A stretch of 64,000 nt of DNA from Oxytricha trifallax (Eukaryota; Ciliophora; Spirotrichea; Sporadotrichida; Oxytrichidae). Within the stretch, counting starts at the first letter, position 1; every line of letters begins with the position of its first letter. The notes under the pieces were generated by a model that saw nothing but the letters and a program-made list of their open reading frames with translations, was not told the origin of the DNA and did no database searches. Location of the stretch: NCBI GenBank assembly GCA_000711775.1, contig ARYC01017704.1, forward strand, positions 1-64,000. The letters are read 5' to 3'. The translations under genes and the position numbers were made by a program. Positions 22,288 through 35,758 of this stretch are shown here, piece after piece.

Positions 22288-24322
22288 ATTGAATCATTAT
22301 TGGAAAAGGTGTAGCAGGTTTTTTCTGTTGCAAGAATTTCAAAGACTTTCAATTCCTTTTATTGCTTTAAAGTTATTATATATAAACAATAATAAATTAT
22401 TCATGCTTTATCAGTAATTTAATTGTTTTACTATTGCTTATTATAATAAATCAATCAATGCAACTACTTTTCTCGTTATTAGAGACAATATTTTATCAAT
22501 TTGAAGTTGTTAAATTTTTCGAAAATCAATCTTATAAAGATGATAAAATACATATTTCTTACAGATTATAAAAATTTTATAAAATTATATTTTATTTTAT
22601 AATAAGCACCTATCTATAATTTAAAAATGGTTCAATAACTTCTAATTATTCAAATTTTCTAATTATGATTAGTAAAATATAAAATCTTTCTGTTGCAATA
22701 TTTTAGTGTATATCAAAAGTAAACTATTCATGACTTCATTCAACCTTTGACTTTAGTCACTATTTCACACCCTTAATCCTCAATCTAAACGCATTCTGGA
22801 AAATAGTAACAACCTCCCAACCTTTGATGTTTGATATAGTACTTTATTTCGTGTAAATTACAATAGCAAAAATAAATCATGAAGCTTTGTAGAATTCACT
22901 TCAATTTTATTGAGAATTTGCAAAGTGCCTTTGCATAAGTTCCTGGTATAAATCTCGGAAATATCTGATTTAATCAATCATGGCAATATACAGTAAACCT
23001 TTACAAAAAGGTGAGGTGTAATATTAATCATATTACTTAACCTAAAAGTTAACTTAATTTTTTCAGATTTCTTAAGAGATTAAATAATTATTTAGTGCTT
23101 TTATAATAATCAAAGTTGTGGAGAAAAAGAAAAATTTGTAGAAAGAAAAATTATTTTGAAATGTGATTAGTTAATTATATAATTATTCGAATTTAAACAT
23201 TTTTTAATAATTAATAAACTTCGTATCACAAGACATTATAATTATACTGCATTATATTATACTCCTATTTTTAATTATTATCAATTAAAAGAATTTTAAG
23301 GTATGCATGTGCATATTCAGTTGTTCATAAGAAAATGATGGGAAATTCAAAACTTACTCACAAAAATAATTGATTAACCTAGATTATCAAAATCATTCCC
23401 GGCAAAATTAAGATGATAATTATGGAACATTATAGTTTAATCTTGGATTACTTGATAATATAGATCTCAACAAAAAATAAAATGACTTTTGTTTTGTTAA
23501 TTATAATTTTTTAAAAAATGTTGTACATTGTGAAAATATAATAAAAGTAATAAAATTTAATATTTAGATTGACTAATTTGTGGTTGCACTGATTGACTTT
23601 ATATCATAATATCAGAATATAGAATGAAATAAAATCTTTTATTAATGTTTCATATTCTATAATAAATATAATATAATAAAGATATCTCAAACAAAATAGA
23701 ATCTGATTAAAATCTTTGAGAAAATATTTATTAATAAAAAAAACTTATTTTATTGATAAGAGAGAAAGAACAGGTAAAATTAAAATTTTAAAATAAAAAA
23801 CAGAAATAAATTTAAGAGTATTAATATAAACACAATTTATGACAAAAAATGACAAAATATATAATCCTTTATTTTATAAAATGTTATTAAATTTACTAAC
23901 TGAGTTGATTTTTTTTTAATTGTGTATAATTCTTTTTTAATTCCTAAAGTTATCCTATTTATGCGAAGCAAACGTATTGACTAAAAAGCGTTGTGATTAT
24001 TTACAGGTTAAGGAATTTAATGTGTGAAAAATGTTCTGAAATTCTTTTTCAACTTATTTTTGTTTTAATAATCAAGCATTTTTATGGTTTTGATAAATAT
24101 TAGAGTAAAAAAATCTTCATCATAAAGCTTTTAGTTGTATTTCTTTTGATCTAATAACTGAATGTCAAAAGAATATAAATAATAGAGTAAAATAAGAATA
24201 AGGGCTTTATAATAAATAATAAGAAAGTACTATGATAAAATCTCACTTCTACATTTTGATTTACATTAATAATAGTATTTATTTATCTTTTTCTACTAAT
24301 TTAAAGTAATTTCAAAAAATTC
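22288..24322. other. A+T-rich stretch with one weak minus-strand patch
   Basis: The stretch is mostly non-coding in appearance. A minus-strand patch at about 22730-22850 is slightly richer in G+C and open (with HQRLGGCYYFPECVQIED), but it is too short to call. Confidence 0.4.
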
Positions 24323-24889
24323 ATGTACAATAAGTTAGCAGAGAATGTGAATTTTAAGACGTCGAGTGACCACATTTATAAAAAATCCCTAAGAATTCAT
24401 ATAGATAATTTGTCAAGATTCACCTCTTTTTTGTTTAAACTCAGTTTCGGTTAACAAAAATGCACAGCTCTTGCAAGCAATCTTTCAAAACAAAGATATG
24501 TGAAGTTTCACAATTAACGAGCTGCTACATAAAAGAAAAGATGTACCTTACTCAAGGAAAAATCAAGTTTCAATAATTTTGTCTTCATGAAAATGAAATT
24601 CTTAATACGATAAGTATATAGCAATATGAGTAAATCAGAATTATAGAAAAATAATACAATATTCAGTTCTTTTATCAGAGGTTATGAAGAGAGCACCACT
24701 ATTAAAATGACCATAATGTTTATGACATTAAGTATACACAATTTAAATTAGTTGTTAAGAGCCTGTCTTTAAAGGTGTACTTTATTTAACATTTCGACTT
24801 TGCAATAATCATTTTTTGAATTTGAAATAAAAATATTATACATCTGTGAATACCAGATGCATAAATATTAATTATATTTATCTATCTGA
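24323..24889 (+). CDS. Hypothetical protein, 188 aa
   Basis: ATG 24323 to TGA 24887-24889 is open for 189 codons when UAA/UAG are read as Gln. The first two thirds show raised G+C and a plausible basic, Ser/Lys-rich sequence (VNFKTSSDHIYKKSLRIHID, RFTSFLFKLSFGQQKCTAL, IRGYEESTTIKMTIMFMTLS). No family, signal peptide or clear membrane segment is seen. Frames of this length also arise by chance in this DNA, so the case rests on composition. Confidence 0.4.
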
Positions 24890-27033
24890 TTATTAATTTA
24901 ATAACAAATACAATAATAAACAATCTTTTTTAAGGACAATATATTATAAATTTAAATGAAATCTGCTAAAGAAAAATAGATTGTTTTTTTATTAATAAGT
25001 TACAAGTTTTTAAAATATTTTATTAATTTATGAACAAGCATCCTTTAAATAATCACAACTATCAGTATTGAATGTAATGGTATGTTGTTTTTCATGTAAC
25101 TGTATCCTTGGTGGCAGTTATTTATGAATAAAATACAAAATATATGGAATTTTTTTACGAGAAATAAAAAAGCTGTCTATATTTATTTAAATGTAAATAA
25201 AATTCGAACTCGTGTAAAAAATTGAAATATCTTTCAGTTTTGTTAAGTCAATTATCTAATTATTCCTTTGATATTTAGAGTGGAATTAAGTTCTTAAATT
25301 ATTTTATGAACTTTTTTAATAATTTCATATAAACCCCATAGTGTTGAAATGGGATGAAAATTGATCATATCAATAATTAATTAAAAACTAACTTAATATT
25401 TAAATTGAATAGTATATAAAAGTCAAACAAATTGAACAATTAATTAAAATTATTAATAAAAAATTATGATTAAGTTTACTTTTTTGTAAATGTATATAAG
25501 AAAGACTTATTCTACTTCATTAGTATTTGTAAGAGATTAATTTTTCAAAAATTATAAATTTTTATCTGATGATTCTCATGCCACAGTTTATTGAATTTAT
25601 TATATTAAGATATATATTCTAAATAATCAAAAGGTAAGTTAGCTCATATAGTAAAGATTTAATAATACATTTAAATTATATACCTAAAATATTTTATAAA
25701 AAACTCTAACAAAATTAGCTTTCATAACAATTTATTTCTCCTATTTTATCAATATTTTTGTATTTGAAATTCAATTAACTATTCAAGTGTAAAATCTATA
25801 TAAACAACTAACTTTAACATTTCAACTTTCGAAATGCAAGAAAATCAAAACTTAAATAACTTCGACAGTTATTTATAAGATTTTTAAAGTAAGAAACGTT
25901 CATTTTTATTTGGAATTTCTAAAATCCAGAATAATTCGCATTTTTCTTATAAAAATTATCTTGACTTAGAATAATTTAATTATATTCTATTTTACATAAC
26001 CTCATTGGGTATTTGAGATTCAATTAGTTTTGAATGATTAAATGAAAAAAAGTTATTTGTAATTTATATTATGATATGACTTTGAAAGTATTTTAAAACT
26101 AATTATTATAAATATTAACTTGTTAAATTCTTTAATTAATAATTCTAACCTAGAAACCTGATTTAATTATTTAAACAATAAAGAATAAATAATCTTAATT
26201 TATAAATTGATTTCGTTTATTATCAAATAATTAGTATTCATAGGTGTGATAAATAATTTAAGGATAAAGCAAATTAAATACAATAAAAATTAAATTTTAT
26301 ATAAAAGATTAATTTTGTATAAAAATGAATTATCTTAAGTCTTGATTTGTAAAGTTCTAAATTGCTTTCTCATTGAAAAATTTACAAATAAACTATTTTT
26401 ATTTAGTAATTGATGATTTTAAGAAAATGATCTCACAAATAAATATGTTTCTAAAAAAAACTTTGTAAAATTTATTTTCAAAACTATGAAAATGTACATT
26501 TCATCTCTTATAATTGTCTTATAGGATTTATTTATAAACTTAGAAAAAGATTTGTATTTTCATTAAACGGGAGAAAATCACCACCTACTGGTGGTAAAAT
26601 CCAGTATAAAAAATATTATGATAAATTCCAGTATTATACAAGATACATAAACAAATAAATATATAGAGTTAGTTAGCAAGGAATTAAGAAAGGTCAAGTT
26701 TCCCTATAAATTTCAAAAAAATTGATAAAATAAAGTTTTGTGAGTTCAATAGTAAATTTATATAGTACATCTACATAAGTTTAATTAAATATGAATTTCA
26801 AAATAAAATGTTAGATAAAGATAGAGTTTGTTAGAGTTTAATTTAATATTGCTTTAAAATGATTTATCTTACTGATTCTAATTTAGCATTATTTTAATAA
26901 TTTGGAATGTTAGACTTTGTTAGAGTTTGTTAGAGTTTTAATTTAACTTAAAATAGAAATTAATTTTACTACACAATAATTTTTATAATAAATAACAAAT
27001 ATAAGATAAACTTAAAGAAAATCAAATCAAGCT
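24890..27033. other. A+T-rich stretch, no gene seen
   Basis: Very low G+C. The only structures noted are a short hairpin at 26580-26595 (CCACCTACTGGTGG) and a direct repeat at 26823-26945. Confidence 0.5.
26823..26945. repeat. Direct repeat of about 24 bp, ~75 bp apart
   Basis: AGAGTTTGTTAGAGTTTAAT at 26823 recurs near 26921 with one extra T, and each unit itself contains two GTTAGAG-like words. Its function is unknown. Confidence 0.5.
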
Positions 27034-27342
27034 ATGATGAAGAGGATTATACAATATTCTTAATAATCTGATGATAGATACTTTTTTCATCAAAGCAATT
27101 ATCAAACATTATCAAAAGATTTGCTAAATGAAAATTCCGAAAAAAATAAAATGGATGACGAAAAATCTTAAGATGAATTGATCTTATGCAATTATACTAT
27201 CTTAATTGTCGATAGTCAATTTAGTAAACATTACTTAAAATTGTATTCTCTAACGACTATTCACATGAAGAGGTTTATACTATCACTCGTATTGAAATAT
27301 GTATTAGACTGCACTTTGAGGTTTTTCTCTTAATTAATGTGA
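27034..27342 (+). CDS. Hypothetical protein segment, 102 aa
   Basis: ATG 27034 to TGA 27340-27342. The first half is hydrophilic and acidic (LLNENSEKNKMDDEKSQDE). It then enters NYTILIVDSQFSKHYLKLYS, which faintly resembles the first strand and Asp of response-regulator receiver domains (ILIVDD). The usual paired acidic residues and the later Lys are not seen, so this is only a suggestion. It lies at the head of a run of plus-strand coding-like tracts to 32.3 kb. Confidence 0.35.
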
Positions 27343-27962
27343 TTTTTAGAAGATATTTTTATAATCATCAGCTATACTAAGTAGTGATTGAAAAAATCAT
27401 TAAAATATTTGATTTTTTAGATATATGTTTGAAAATTGAAAGAATTAAGAGATTTAATTGAAAACAAGTTCAATATATTAACTTAATTCAATGGGTTTGA
27501 ATATTATATGCTAGAGAGGTTTAATAAGTAAAATAATCATCTTTTTTAATTCTCTGTTTAAACTATTTTATTTTAATTAAGTAAAATCCAATTATTCAAC
27601 GTTAATTTATAAATATAAACAACTTTATATTTTGAATTATTCATTATTAATTAATGCTTTCATTGAAAGTTTAAATGAGATAATTTACAAAACTATTTTT
27701 CTGCGTCTGTGATTAGTTTAAATTAGAAATTTAAATCAAAACTAAAAACAGAAACTCAAATGTCTTCGATTTTTTGAACATTATTTTTTATATTTTTTCT
27801 AAATTTTTTCAACTGAAATTTTTAATTTTTAACATGTTTATGTAAACCCTTAAGATATTTATATATTTAATGGTAAAGTAATGTTACTAAAATAAATTTA
27901 TTATCTATGAAATAATAATACATTGAATTATCCACACAATTTATTTGTAACACTAAGTTTGT

Positions 27963-28530
27963 ATGCTTCAGATTCTATCTTTCAACTCTTATTTAGATGC
28001 AATCGTAGCTGAAGCTTATTTATATTAAATAAATGTTTTTGCTTTTGATGAGTTATTTTTGGGGTTGTTTAATAATGAAATTGAGAGTACAGGGAAATTG
28101 CAAAATTAAAATGATCTCAATATATTGAGTGTTTAGTTGCAAAATTACATTCTTTTCATTCTTCTAGACTTGCATAAGTAATTAGATTGGAGCAATTTTA
28201 CTGAGAGGGATTACGAATAAGCCAAACATTGTGTTATTAGAAGATTCACTACTTTATATAAAAATTAATCTAGGAAAGGAACTTTTTAATATTAAGTTAG
28301 AATAACTAGTAGCTCATCATTTAAAGTAGGAATATGAAGTTTAAATTTTGGAGAAGTAGTTAATGACTTAAAGAAAGTAAAACTAACGAATGCATAGGAG
28401 AATTTTCATTATAAGAGAAGTTTAGTAATTTTACTCATTATTATAATTCACATAATTTTATGAAATAGTTGGTGACATGAAGTTTGCCATGAAAAAGAGA
28501 GAACTAAATTTAAAAAATTGAGAAAATATT
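27963..28530 (+). CDS. Hypothetical helical protein, possibly with a 28-nt intron
   Basis: ATG 27963 starts a frame (MLQILSFNSYLDAIVAEAYL, FAFDELFLGLFNNEI, LDWSNFTERDYEQAKH) that ends at TGA 28335-28337. A candidate 28-nt intron, 28326-28353 (GTAGG to GGAG), would join it in phase 0 to KQLMTQRKQNQRMHRRIF and then FYEIVGDMKFAMKKRELNL, ending near 28511. G+C is modestly raised. The product would be a mostly helical, Leu/Gln-rich protein. I see no secure family. Confidence 0.35.
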
Positions 28531-29956
28531 GAAATACTAGTAGTATTAAGTATTGGATCTCTAATTTCTAATAAGTATGCTAAAATCTTTTTTAATATAA
28601 AAAATATTTTAATAAGATAATCTGGACAGGAATTTAAAGAATAAAATTTACTTTATAATTTAAAAACTTTAACAAGTGATTTTGGAAATGATACTTAATA
28701 AGATAATTAAATAAATGAAGAAAATTTTGCATTAACAAAATAGTCAATTTCTGAATAAAAAATCATCAATCTAAACAAGCATATTGAACAGCTTAATGTT
28801 TAGAAAAATGTATTTGTTTTTTTAAGTTTTAAAATGAGATATTTAAGCACCTTTTCAGAGTAAAATATATAGACACTTCAAATAACAACCTTGGGAATCT
28901 TAAGAATCAAAAATACTTGCTTCCTGGAATACATATAAGTGATTTACATTTATTATATTTATTTAGGCCCGTTAGTAAATTAAGAAAGAAGATTAGTTGT
29001 TAGTAAGAAAAAATAAATAAAAAGAAAGGTCTGTGCTAATTATTAAAACTATTGGCTTGATTAATTGTTCTTGTAAAATAAACCAATCAGTAGAATTGAT
29101 ATTAACCAAATTTTATATAATTTCTTGCATTTAGAATTTAATTTTTAATTAATTATTCTTAACCACCTATCATACAAACATGGGGTTTTGCTATCAAAAG
29201 CCAAATGATAATATGCAGAAGAAGATTTATGCATTTCTTCTTATCAAAGATGTTTAGAATAGTAGCACAATAGCAAGCAAAATAGCAACAACAAATACTC
29301 AGAGAGATCTCAATTTTTTCAAAGTCTGAAAATCACTGGAAGATATATTTTATAATTGTATAATATAGTTTTTGTTAAATGTTATTTAATTTTCTTCAAA
29401 CTTATATATTTACATGTTTTCATTACTAGCTAGTACAAAATTTATAATTATTGCCATGCATTTAATTATCATATTAAAGTGTTCCAATAAGATCGTTACA
29501 AGAATTATCTCAATGATAAATGGTTATTAGTAATACCTTAATAATATGCATGTTAATTTTTAAATATACTATTTCATTTCCTTTTTTACCCAACCAAATA
29601 ATACAGATTTTATTTAATTTAGAACATAAAAGTGGTTAGAAAATATTTGAGTCTCAAAATATGCCGAAAGTGAAGAAAATCCAACGATTTAAGACTTCAA
29701 GATGAATTAATTCAGTAAGTGAAGTGGAAATAGTCATTAAATAGTTTTTTTACATAGTTTAATTAGCAGTTATATAATAAAAACTTTATTAATTAATGAA
29801 AGCTAAGCAGTACAATTTAGAAGATTACGATAAACATGAATGAATGTTATTCAATAATTTACATTAGCCAGATTATATTTCATTATAATTATTCCCAATC
29901 ATGATTAATTTAACATTATAAACCTAATTAGGAAATGCTTGGACTAGTATATGATC
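28531..29956. other. A+T-rich with one short coding-like patch
   Basis: The only patch of note is 29179-29335 (+), MGFCYQKPNDNMQKKIYAF continuing to TGA, with raised G+C. It could be the first segment of a gene. The rest shows no supported feature. Confidence 0.35.
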
Positions 29957-30318
29957 GATAAACTAATTAACAAATCCTTAAGTATTATTTATAGAATTAG
30001 CTATTACTTCATATTATTACGACCTTACACCTACTTAAGTTATAAAAAAGAAGAGTAAAGCAAGAAAAACAATGAATCAATTAAATAGTACGAGAAGCGC
30101 AGAAGATAAAAGTGTCACTTTTCTTTTTAGAGGTAACAATTATGGTTAGTTGCTGTTAATGGGAAGATAGGGACTATTAACTAAAATTTCTTAATAATAA
30201 TGCAAAATTAGAAAGAATGCATCAGCACTCAGCTACGTTATATACTAAAATATTAAATTAAGAACTTAATTTTAGCATTAGAGCAATCATAAGAACTATC
30301 CAATGACTAAACTTGAAA
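29957..30318 (+). CDS. Coding-like frame, about 115 codons
   Basis: The open frame contains RPYTYLSYKKEEQSKKNNES, KRRRQKCHFSFQRQQLWLVA and NLILALEQSQELSND. It is basic and Gln-rich, with somewhat raised G+C. It has no ATG at a natural start, so if real it is an internal segment. Family unknown. Confidence 0.3.
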
Positions 30319-30958
30319 AATCAGTGAAAACGTGAAAAAAAAGTCTAGTTAATGAAGAAGACAAATAGATGTTTGATGAATCAGACTTGATATAAAAATT
30401 AAGAGGTAATTAGAATAGAAATAGTAGAAACAAGCGTAAATGATTATGAATTCAGAATGATTTATTATATAAGTCCACTACAAATTATTTTCTTGAATAT
30501 ATTAGATACATGAATAATATCTAATTAATAAATTAATTTTAGAACAAAAATTGAATTAATTATTAAATAATGTTGTAATTGGACTTAGTACATCGGCAGT
30601 TTGACAAGTATGATTGTGAACTTGCATCTATAGGACCTATATAAAAAATTCCCAACAAGAATCATAGATTTAATGACAGTATTTAAAAGATAATCATTCA
30701 CTCGGAATCAAAATTATATATTTGTTTATCAGTTGTTTACCAAATCATAAGCATGCAATATCAGTTAGCAACATCTAATAAGATCAGTAATTACTTTAAA
30801 ATTCTACTCCTAGTAAAATTAATATGCTAAAAATAAAAATCTAAATAAAACTATGCAAGTAAGCAGAACTTACCTGCTAATCGATGTGATTAAAATTAAT
30901 TCGTTAATTTATTAATTAATATAAATAAAGTTAATAAACTAAAATCTCAGTCATATGA

Positions 30959-31436
30959 GTAATAGCAATCATAAAAATAGTCGATGAGTGTATCGTCCAA
31001 CTGTCAGATGGGTTCTTATGCCTAAAGACATAGAAATAACTCGAAAGCTTCTGCTCTGAAACCTCGTGCATGCCCAATATCTTATATTCTTGCTTCTAAA
31101 AAAAAGCAAAACAGTCGTATAGTGGAAATAAGAAAAAGAAGCATTCTAAAAACGCTATGAAAAGGAGCTAGATTTGAGAATGTAAATTGCATGTGCTGCT
31201 AGTTAATGCTCTTGATTCATGGAAGAGAGAATTTATTACAATACATGGCATGTTCAATACGATACTAATATAGTCATAGTTTATGCTCAAACAAACTTGA
31301 AGGTATAAAAGATATTATCCAAAATTATTATTTTAAACTATAGTAAACAAGGAACTTTAGCAATTTTAAAGACGAATTGTGGCAAGAATTACAATTGTAA
31401 AAAATTTGCAGAGAACAATATCTCTTCTTAGGTTGA
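30959..31436 (+). CDS. Two overlapping-region coding-like frames
   Basis: Frame one (30959-31177) reads IVDECIVQLSDGFLCLKTQK, ETSCMPNILYSCF and ends in a Lys-rich run (GNKKKKHSKNAMKR). Frame two (31194-31436) reads CCQLMLLIHGRENLLQYMAC, NKLEGIKDIIQNYY and FKDELWQELQLQKICREQ. Both patches have clearly raised G+C. They are probably neighbouring segments of one plus-strand gene that includes 31920-32328, but I could not establish a pointer joining them. Confidence 0.4.
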
Positions 31437-31919
31437 TGGTAAGTAAGCTTAATATATTGAAAAAATATATTTGTTCCTATCATTTTTGCTTTTCAAAAGG
31501 CCAAATAAGTCACCCATTAGGAAGATTATTTATTATTTAGAAAATATTTATCACAATTTATACTAAGTTAGACTAAACAATCTGCCTTAATATTTAAGGA
31601 ATACAATAGTATACTGATGCATCTAAAAGAATTTAATTTAGATGAATTTCAATAAAAAACATAGGAATCGCCTCATGAAGCAAACACACTTAACATAAAA
31701 ATTATAAGGATAGTTAAGATTAATTAAACTTTTTAATATTGATGAATCTAGCATGTTAGTCAATATCTCTTATCTTGTAAGAGTCTGCAAAATATCTAGA
31801 TTAGATCGATGCAGAACATGGCAACCTATCTGAAGCATAACAGTAAGATTATGAAATTTAATATTTTTAGGCCACTATTCACTGCTAGTAGATGTCACCA
31901 TTAGTGTGAGAAGTCTTGA

Positions 31920-32328
31920 GAAGACTGCTTTAGAGAAGATGTGGGTATATTATAAGCAAGCTATGCGATGGTCGCAAATGAGCCTATCTATGAAGATCTG
32001 CTTATCGTAAAGTTTTTAGCACGTGCAATGGGATCAATTAAGAACAGTGATATTTACAAGCAAAAAGGTGTATTAACCAGGGATGGTATGACCTTACACT
32101 TTGGGCAACATGACATTATTGTTGCGATGTAAGGTAAATTTTCAATTAAAAAAACACTAAAATATAGTAAATGCAAATATACTTGGTTCAGTTGCTAAGC
32201 AGAGACGAACTCTAGAAAGCATATTAGATGCGTTTCTAACTGATGCGCCAGAAAAGACTAAAACCTAAATAAATTTAGAAATGTGTAAAATATTAAACGA
32301 AGGGAGGCAATACTCAAAAACAATTTGA
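31920..32328 (+). CDS. Gene 3' portion with one intron, 116 aa seen
   Basis: Exon 31920-32133 and exon 32192-32328 join across a 58-nt intron (GTAAAT...TTCAG) into exactly 117 codons ending at TGA. The spliced product contains MVANEPIYEDLLIVKFLARA, LTRDGMTLHFGQHDIIVAM and, after the intron, AKQRRTLESILDAFLTDAPE and MCKILNEGRQYSKTI. G+C is well above the flanks and the splice keeps phase, so this is likely a real gene end. The upstream part is not resolved: an in-frame TGA stands just before 31920, and a coding-like patch at 31810-31915 is in the same neighbourhood. I do not recognise the family. Confidence 0.6.
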
Positions 32329-32686
32329 AGAGATAATCTATAATTTTTAGCATTATAGTTACTAAGTTTTATTAAGATTGATAAAATTATAATAAAATTA
32401 AATTTAAATATTAATCATATTGAATAACAAATATATTATAAAACGAATATTAGGATATCAAGATGAAAGTTTTAATGATTTTTATCAGCCTCTAATAAAA
32501 ATTTGTATACTTAGCATTAAATCTTTTTGAGAATATACAAAAAGAATAATAGTATCATCAACAGTATGGCAATCAATAACAGATAAAACAAATTATTTTA
32601 TTCATAAATCCCCTCAATAATCATAGAATCAATTAGAATATATTTTAGAATTATATTATAATCTATTTAAAGCATCTTCATGAGTT

Positions 32687-32708
32687 TATATATATATATA
32701 TATAATAT

Positions 32709-32756
<48 letters not shown>
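32687..32756. repeat. (AT)n microsatellite, ~70 bp
   Basis: An almost pure TA dinucleotide run with a few AA interruptions. Confidence 0.95.
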
Positions 32757-32757
<1 letters not shown>

Positions 32758-35700
32758 CTTGGAGAATATGAAACATCCTTCTTTATGATATGTTAACATA
32801 AAAACTTCCCATATAATTAATTGTAAACTTTAAAACAACAACTTCTATTAAGTTCTTGAATGACTCTAAATTAAGAATAAACAATAATTTTATAATGAAT
32901 ATTAGAATTTAAAAATATGGAAGTTAATTATGATTATATTGAAGGTATTCATTGAATGAATCATCACAACATTAAATATAAATATAATCGTATTTAAAAT
33001 TCAATATCATTTAGATATAAATTGAACTAAAGAAATATTTATTTTATAGTTATAGAAAAATAAGTTTACTAAAAATGGGGGTTATTAAATATAAATACAA
33101 TTGTAAATAAACTTCTAATAAAAGCTATTCTAAATAATATATGTTGATAAATAAACCTATAATTATTAATTAGCACATTTATTAAGACAAATTATTAAAT
33201 TTCATTACAGCATACATAATTTTACTTTCTGTTTAATCAATTAAAATTTCATAAATTAATTAATGGTTTATTTAATAATAAGCCCAATTTGGCAGCAACT
33301 AATAAATATTATTTATTCGTGTTCTTAGCGAAAGTACAATGAATGCTAACAATCAATAAGAGGCTGATACTCAACATACTAACATAGAATATTGAAGGAT
33401 AAAATAGTTTAATTAAAACAATGTATACCACATTACTGATTCCATTGCTTTCAGAGATATAGCAAGAAAGTACTATGGCAGCTTTATATAATTCAATTAT
33501 ACTCTAATCATTTTTGAATATATATAAATATACTAAAATCATTTCATTTTTCAATATTTTAAATTTAGCCTTTTTATTTTTAAGCTATAATTATTGAAAT
33601 TCAACTCTTTCACAGATAAATTCATGTTTACTTAAAGAAATCAGAACAAGTTAAATTATTAGTTTAGCTTAAGTTTAAGATTATCGTAGAAGGTCTACTT
33701 TTATATTAAGAAAAATATGCAAAAATGCTTGAGTGGATTTATAGGGTGTGTGAAGAGACTTGAGATGCTTCATTATTTTTGATCAAAGGATATTCCTCTG
33801 TATATCCACTTTTTTTTCTTTTCTATAAATTCTGATTGAAAGAATCCCATGTTTCATCTTAGTTGCTATATTTAGTTTAGTTCCTTGCTTCTAAATTTGC
33901 AATAATAAAATTAAAGATTTTTGAGTAAAAATTATATTATCCGCTCCTCTTTGTAATACATTTTAATAATGCAACTAACACTGCACATTGGGAAGTAGTA
34001 ATGTATTTAATAAAGATTATAAGCATTAGAATGACATCTGAAATATTTTCAGCTCAAATATAAAATTGAGCAATATAAAGAAGAAAGTGAGAAACCAAAA
34101 AGCAACTTCTGATTACAATAGTGTTATTTTTAGCCTCAAAATTACTTAAGTATCTTTCTATTACACCTTAAAAATCAATATAAAAAAGCTGAACATATAT
34201 TATTCCTCATCATCAAATAGATTGTCAGTAGACTACATCTTGAGTGCGGTTAAAGCGAATTGCAAAAGCATATGATAAAAAAAAATTATAGATAGTAAAA
34301 AGAGTCTGAGTAAACAATTGCAAACCAAGTCAAAATATCTAAAATATGAGATATAAAAATTATGTATTAAAGAAACTTATTTGAATTATATTACTTTTTA
34401 AATGTTAATTCTAATTAAACCAATATTAATTTCCAATTTATTGAATATATCTTTCATTTTTTTGATGTATTTTTACAATAAAGATTTCTGAAATTAAAAA
34501 AATACAATTTTTATAGTAAAATGAAGATATTTGCCTAATAAGCAAAACTATAGAAATTTGTAGTAGATATGTTCACTAAGATTATAATGTTAGAACATGA
34601 GAATAGATACTTTAATGATAAAATTTACCATCATAATTAATGAAATATACTCATCAACAGTAAAGCATTTCATAAATGCAAAATAGTTTTTTTAGATCAG
34701 TTATAAAAAAAAGATGCGAATGATGATTTTAATTTTTAAATATTTGTGTTAGAATATGAAATAAACAGATAATTACTATAAAAAAATAAAGCAAGGAATC
34801 TTAGAATAAAGCAGGAATTAAACATAATTATTGCAGGTATAACTCAACATAAGAAACCCATCTATAAAAGTAAGTTAAATATAATTAGCATAATCATTCT
34901 TTTCATAGTTAGATAAACTTTTCTGAAATACCATTAACAGTTAGTAAATATAAAAATGTTATACAATCTTTTTATTTTAATATTAATTAAGCAAAGTTCA
35001 TAAAGGTAACCTCTTTCGGGAATGTGTCTTGAGTAAGATATTTCAATGGATTTTACTTAATTACTAAGAGACTTTAAAAACTTTATGCGGCTTAAAAAAT
35101 GGCATAATTCCTTCTTTATACATATAATTTAAATAGAGGTGATTTGATGCAATTTAGAATAAAATATAGACAATTTGGTCACAAGAGAGTTTCAAATGGA
35201 ACTACTGATCATAATTAATATACAAGATAATAAGAAAACTTAATTAGATATCTGCCTTTTCACAATAATTCGAATGAAATATAATTTAAATAAATATATA
35301 ATTATATTAAATAATTATTTAACAATTTTTGTTATTGTAACAAATATATTCAAATAAAAAAACTTGAAATTAATAGGAAAAAATAGAATTTTATTGATAT
35401 AAATTGATTGGAAATTAATTATATTTGCAAGCAATTTAAAAATCTATGTCGAACATAAACTCTTTTTATGATTTTTTAAAGTTTTTCATTGCATAGGAAT
35501 AATCTATAAAAATATTGAATTTTAATTATTGATGTTTTACAATTATTTTTTAAAATCAAATTTAGGGCGATAATGCTAAAATCAAGCTCATTTTATTATT
35601 AAGTGCAGTATCTGTTGGAAATCAAAACCAAAAGACCTCTTATATTAGATTTTTTGTACTATGAATTATAAGGTATACTTTTAATTATTTGGGGTGAGTT

Positions 35701-35758
35701 GAGAATATTCAAAAATAAATTATATTTATTGCATGAAATGAATGCTAATTTACTTTAA
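32757..35758. other. A+T-rich stretch, one weak coding-like patch
   Basis: A patch near 33715-33925 (+) contains KMLEWIYRVCEET and, in another frame, a hydrophobic run (RIPCFILVAIFSLVPCF). It is too weak to call. Elsewhere I see no gene or repeat. Confidence 0.4.

Noticed and set aside
29175-29182. Single GGGGTTTT telomere-like unit
   Set aside because: Again a lone unit, inside a coding-like patch and consistent with chance.
32687-32756. (AT)n run as a replication origin or matrix element
   Set aside because: Simple dinucleotide repeats are common in such DNA; there is no supporting structure.
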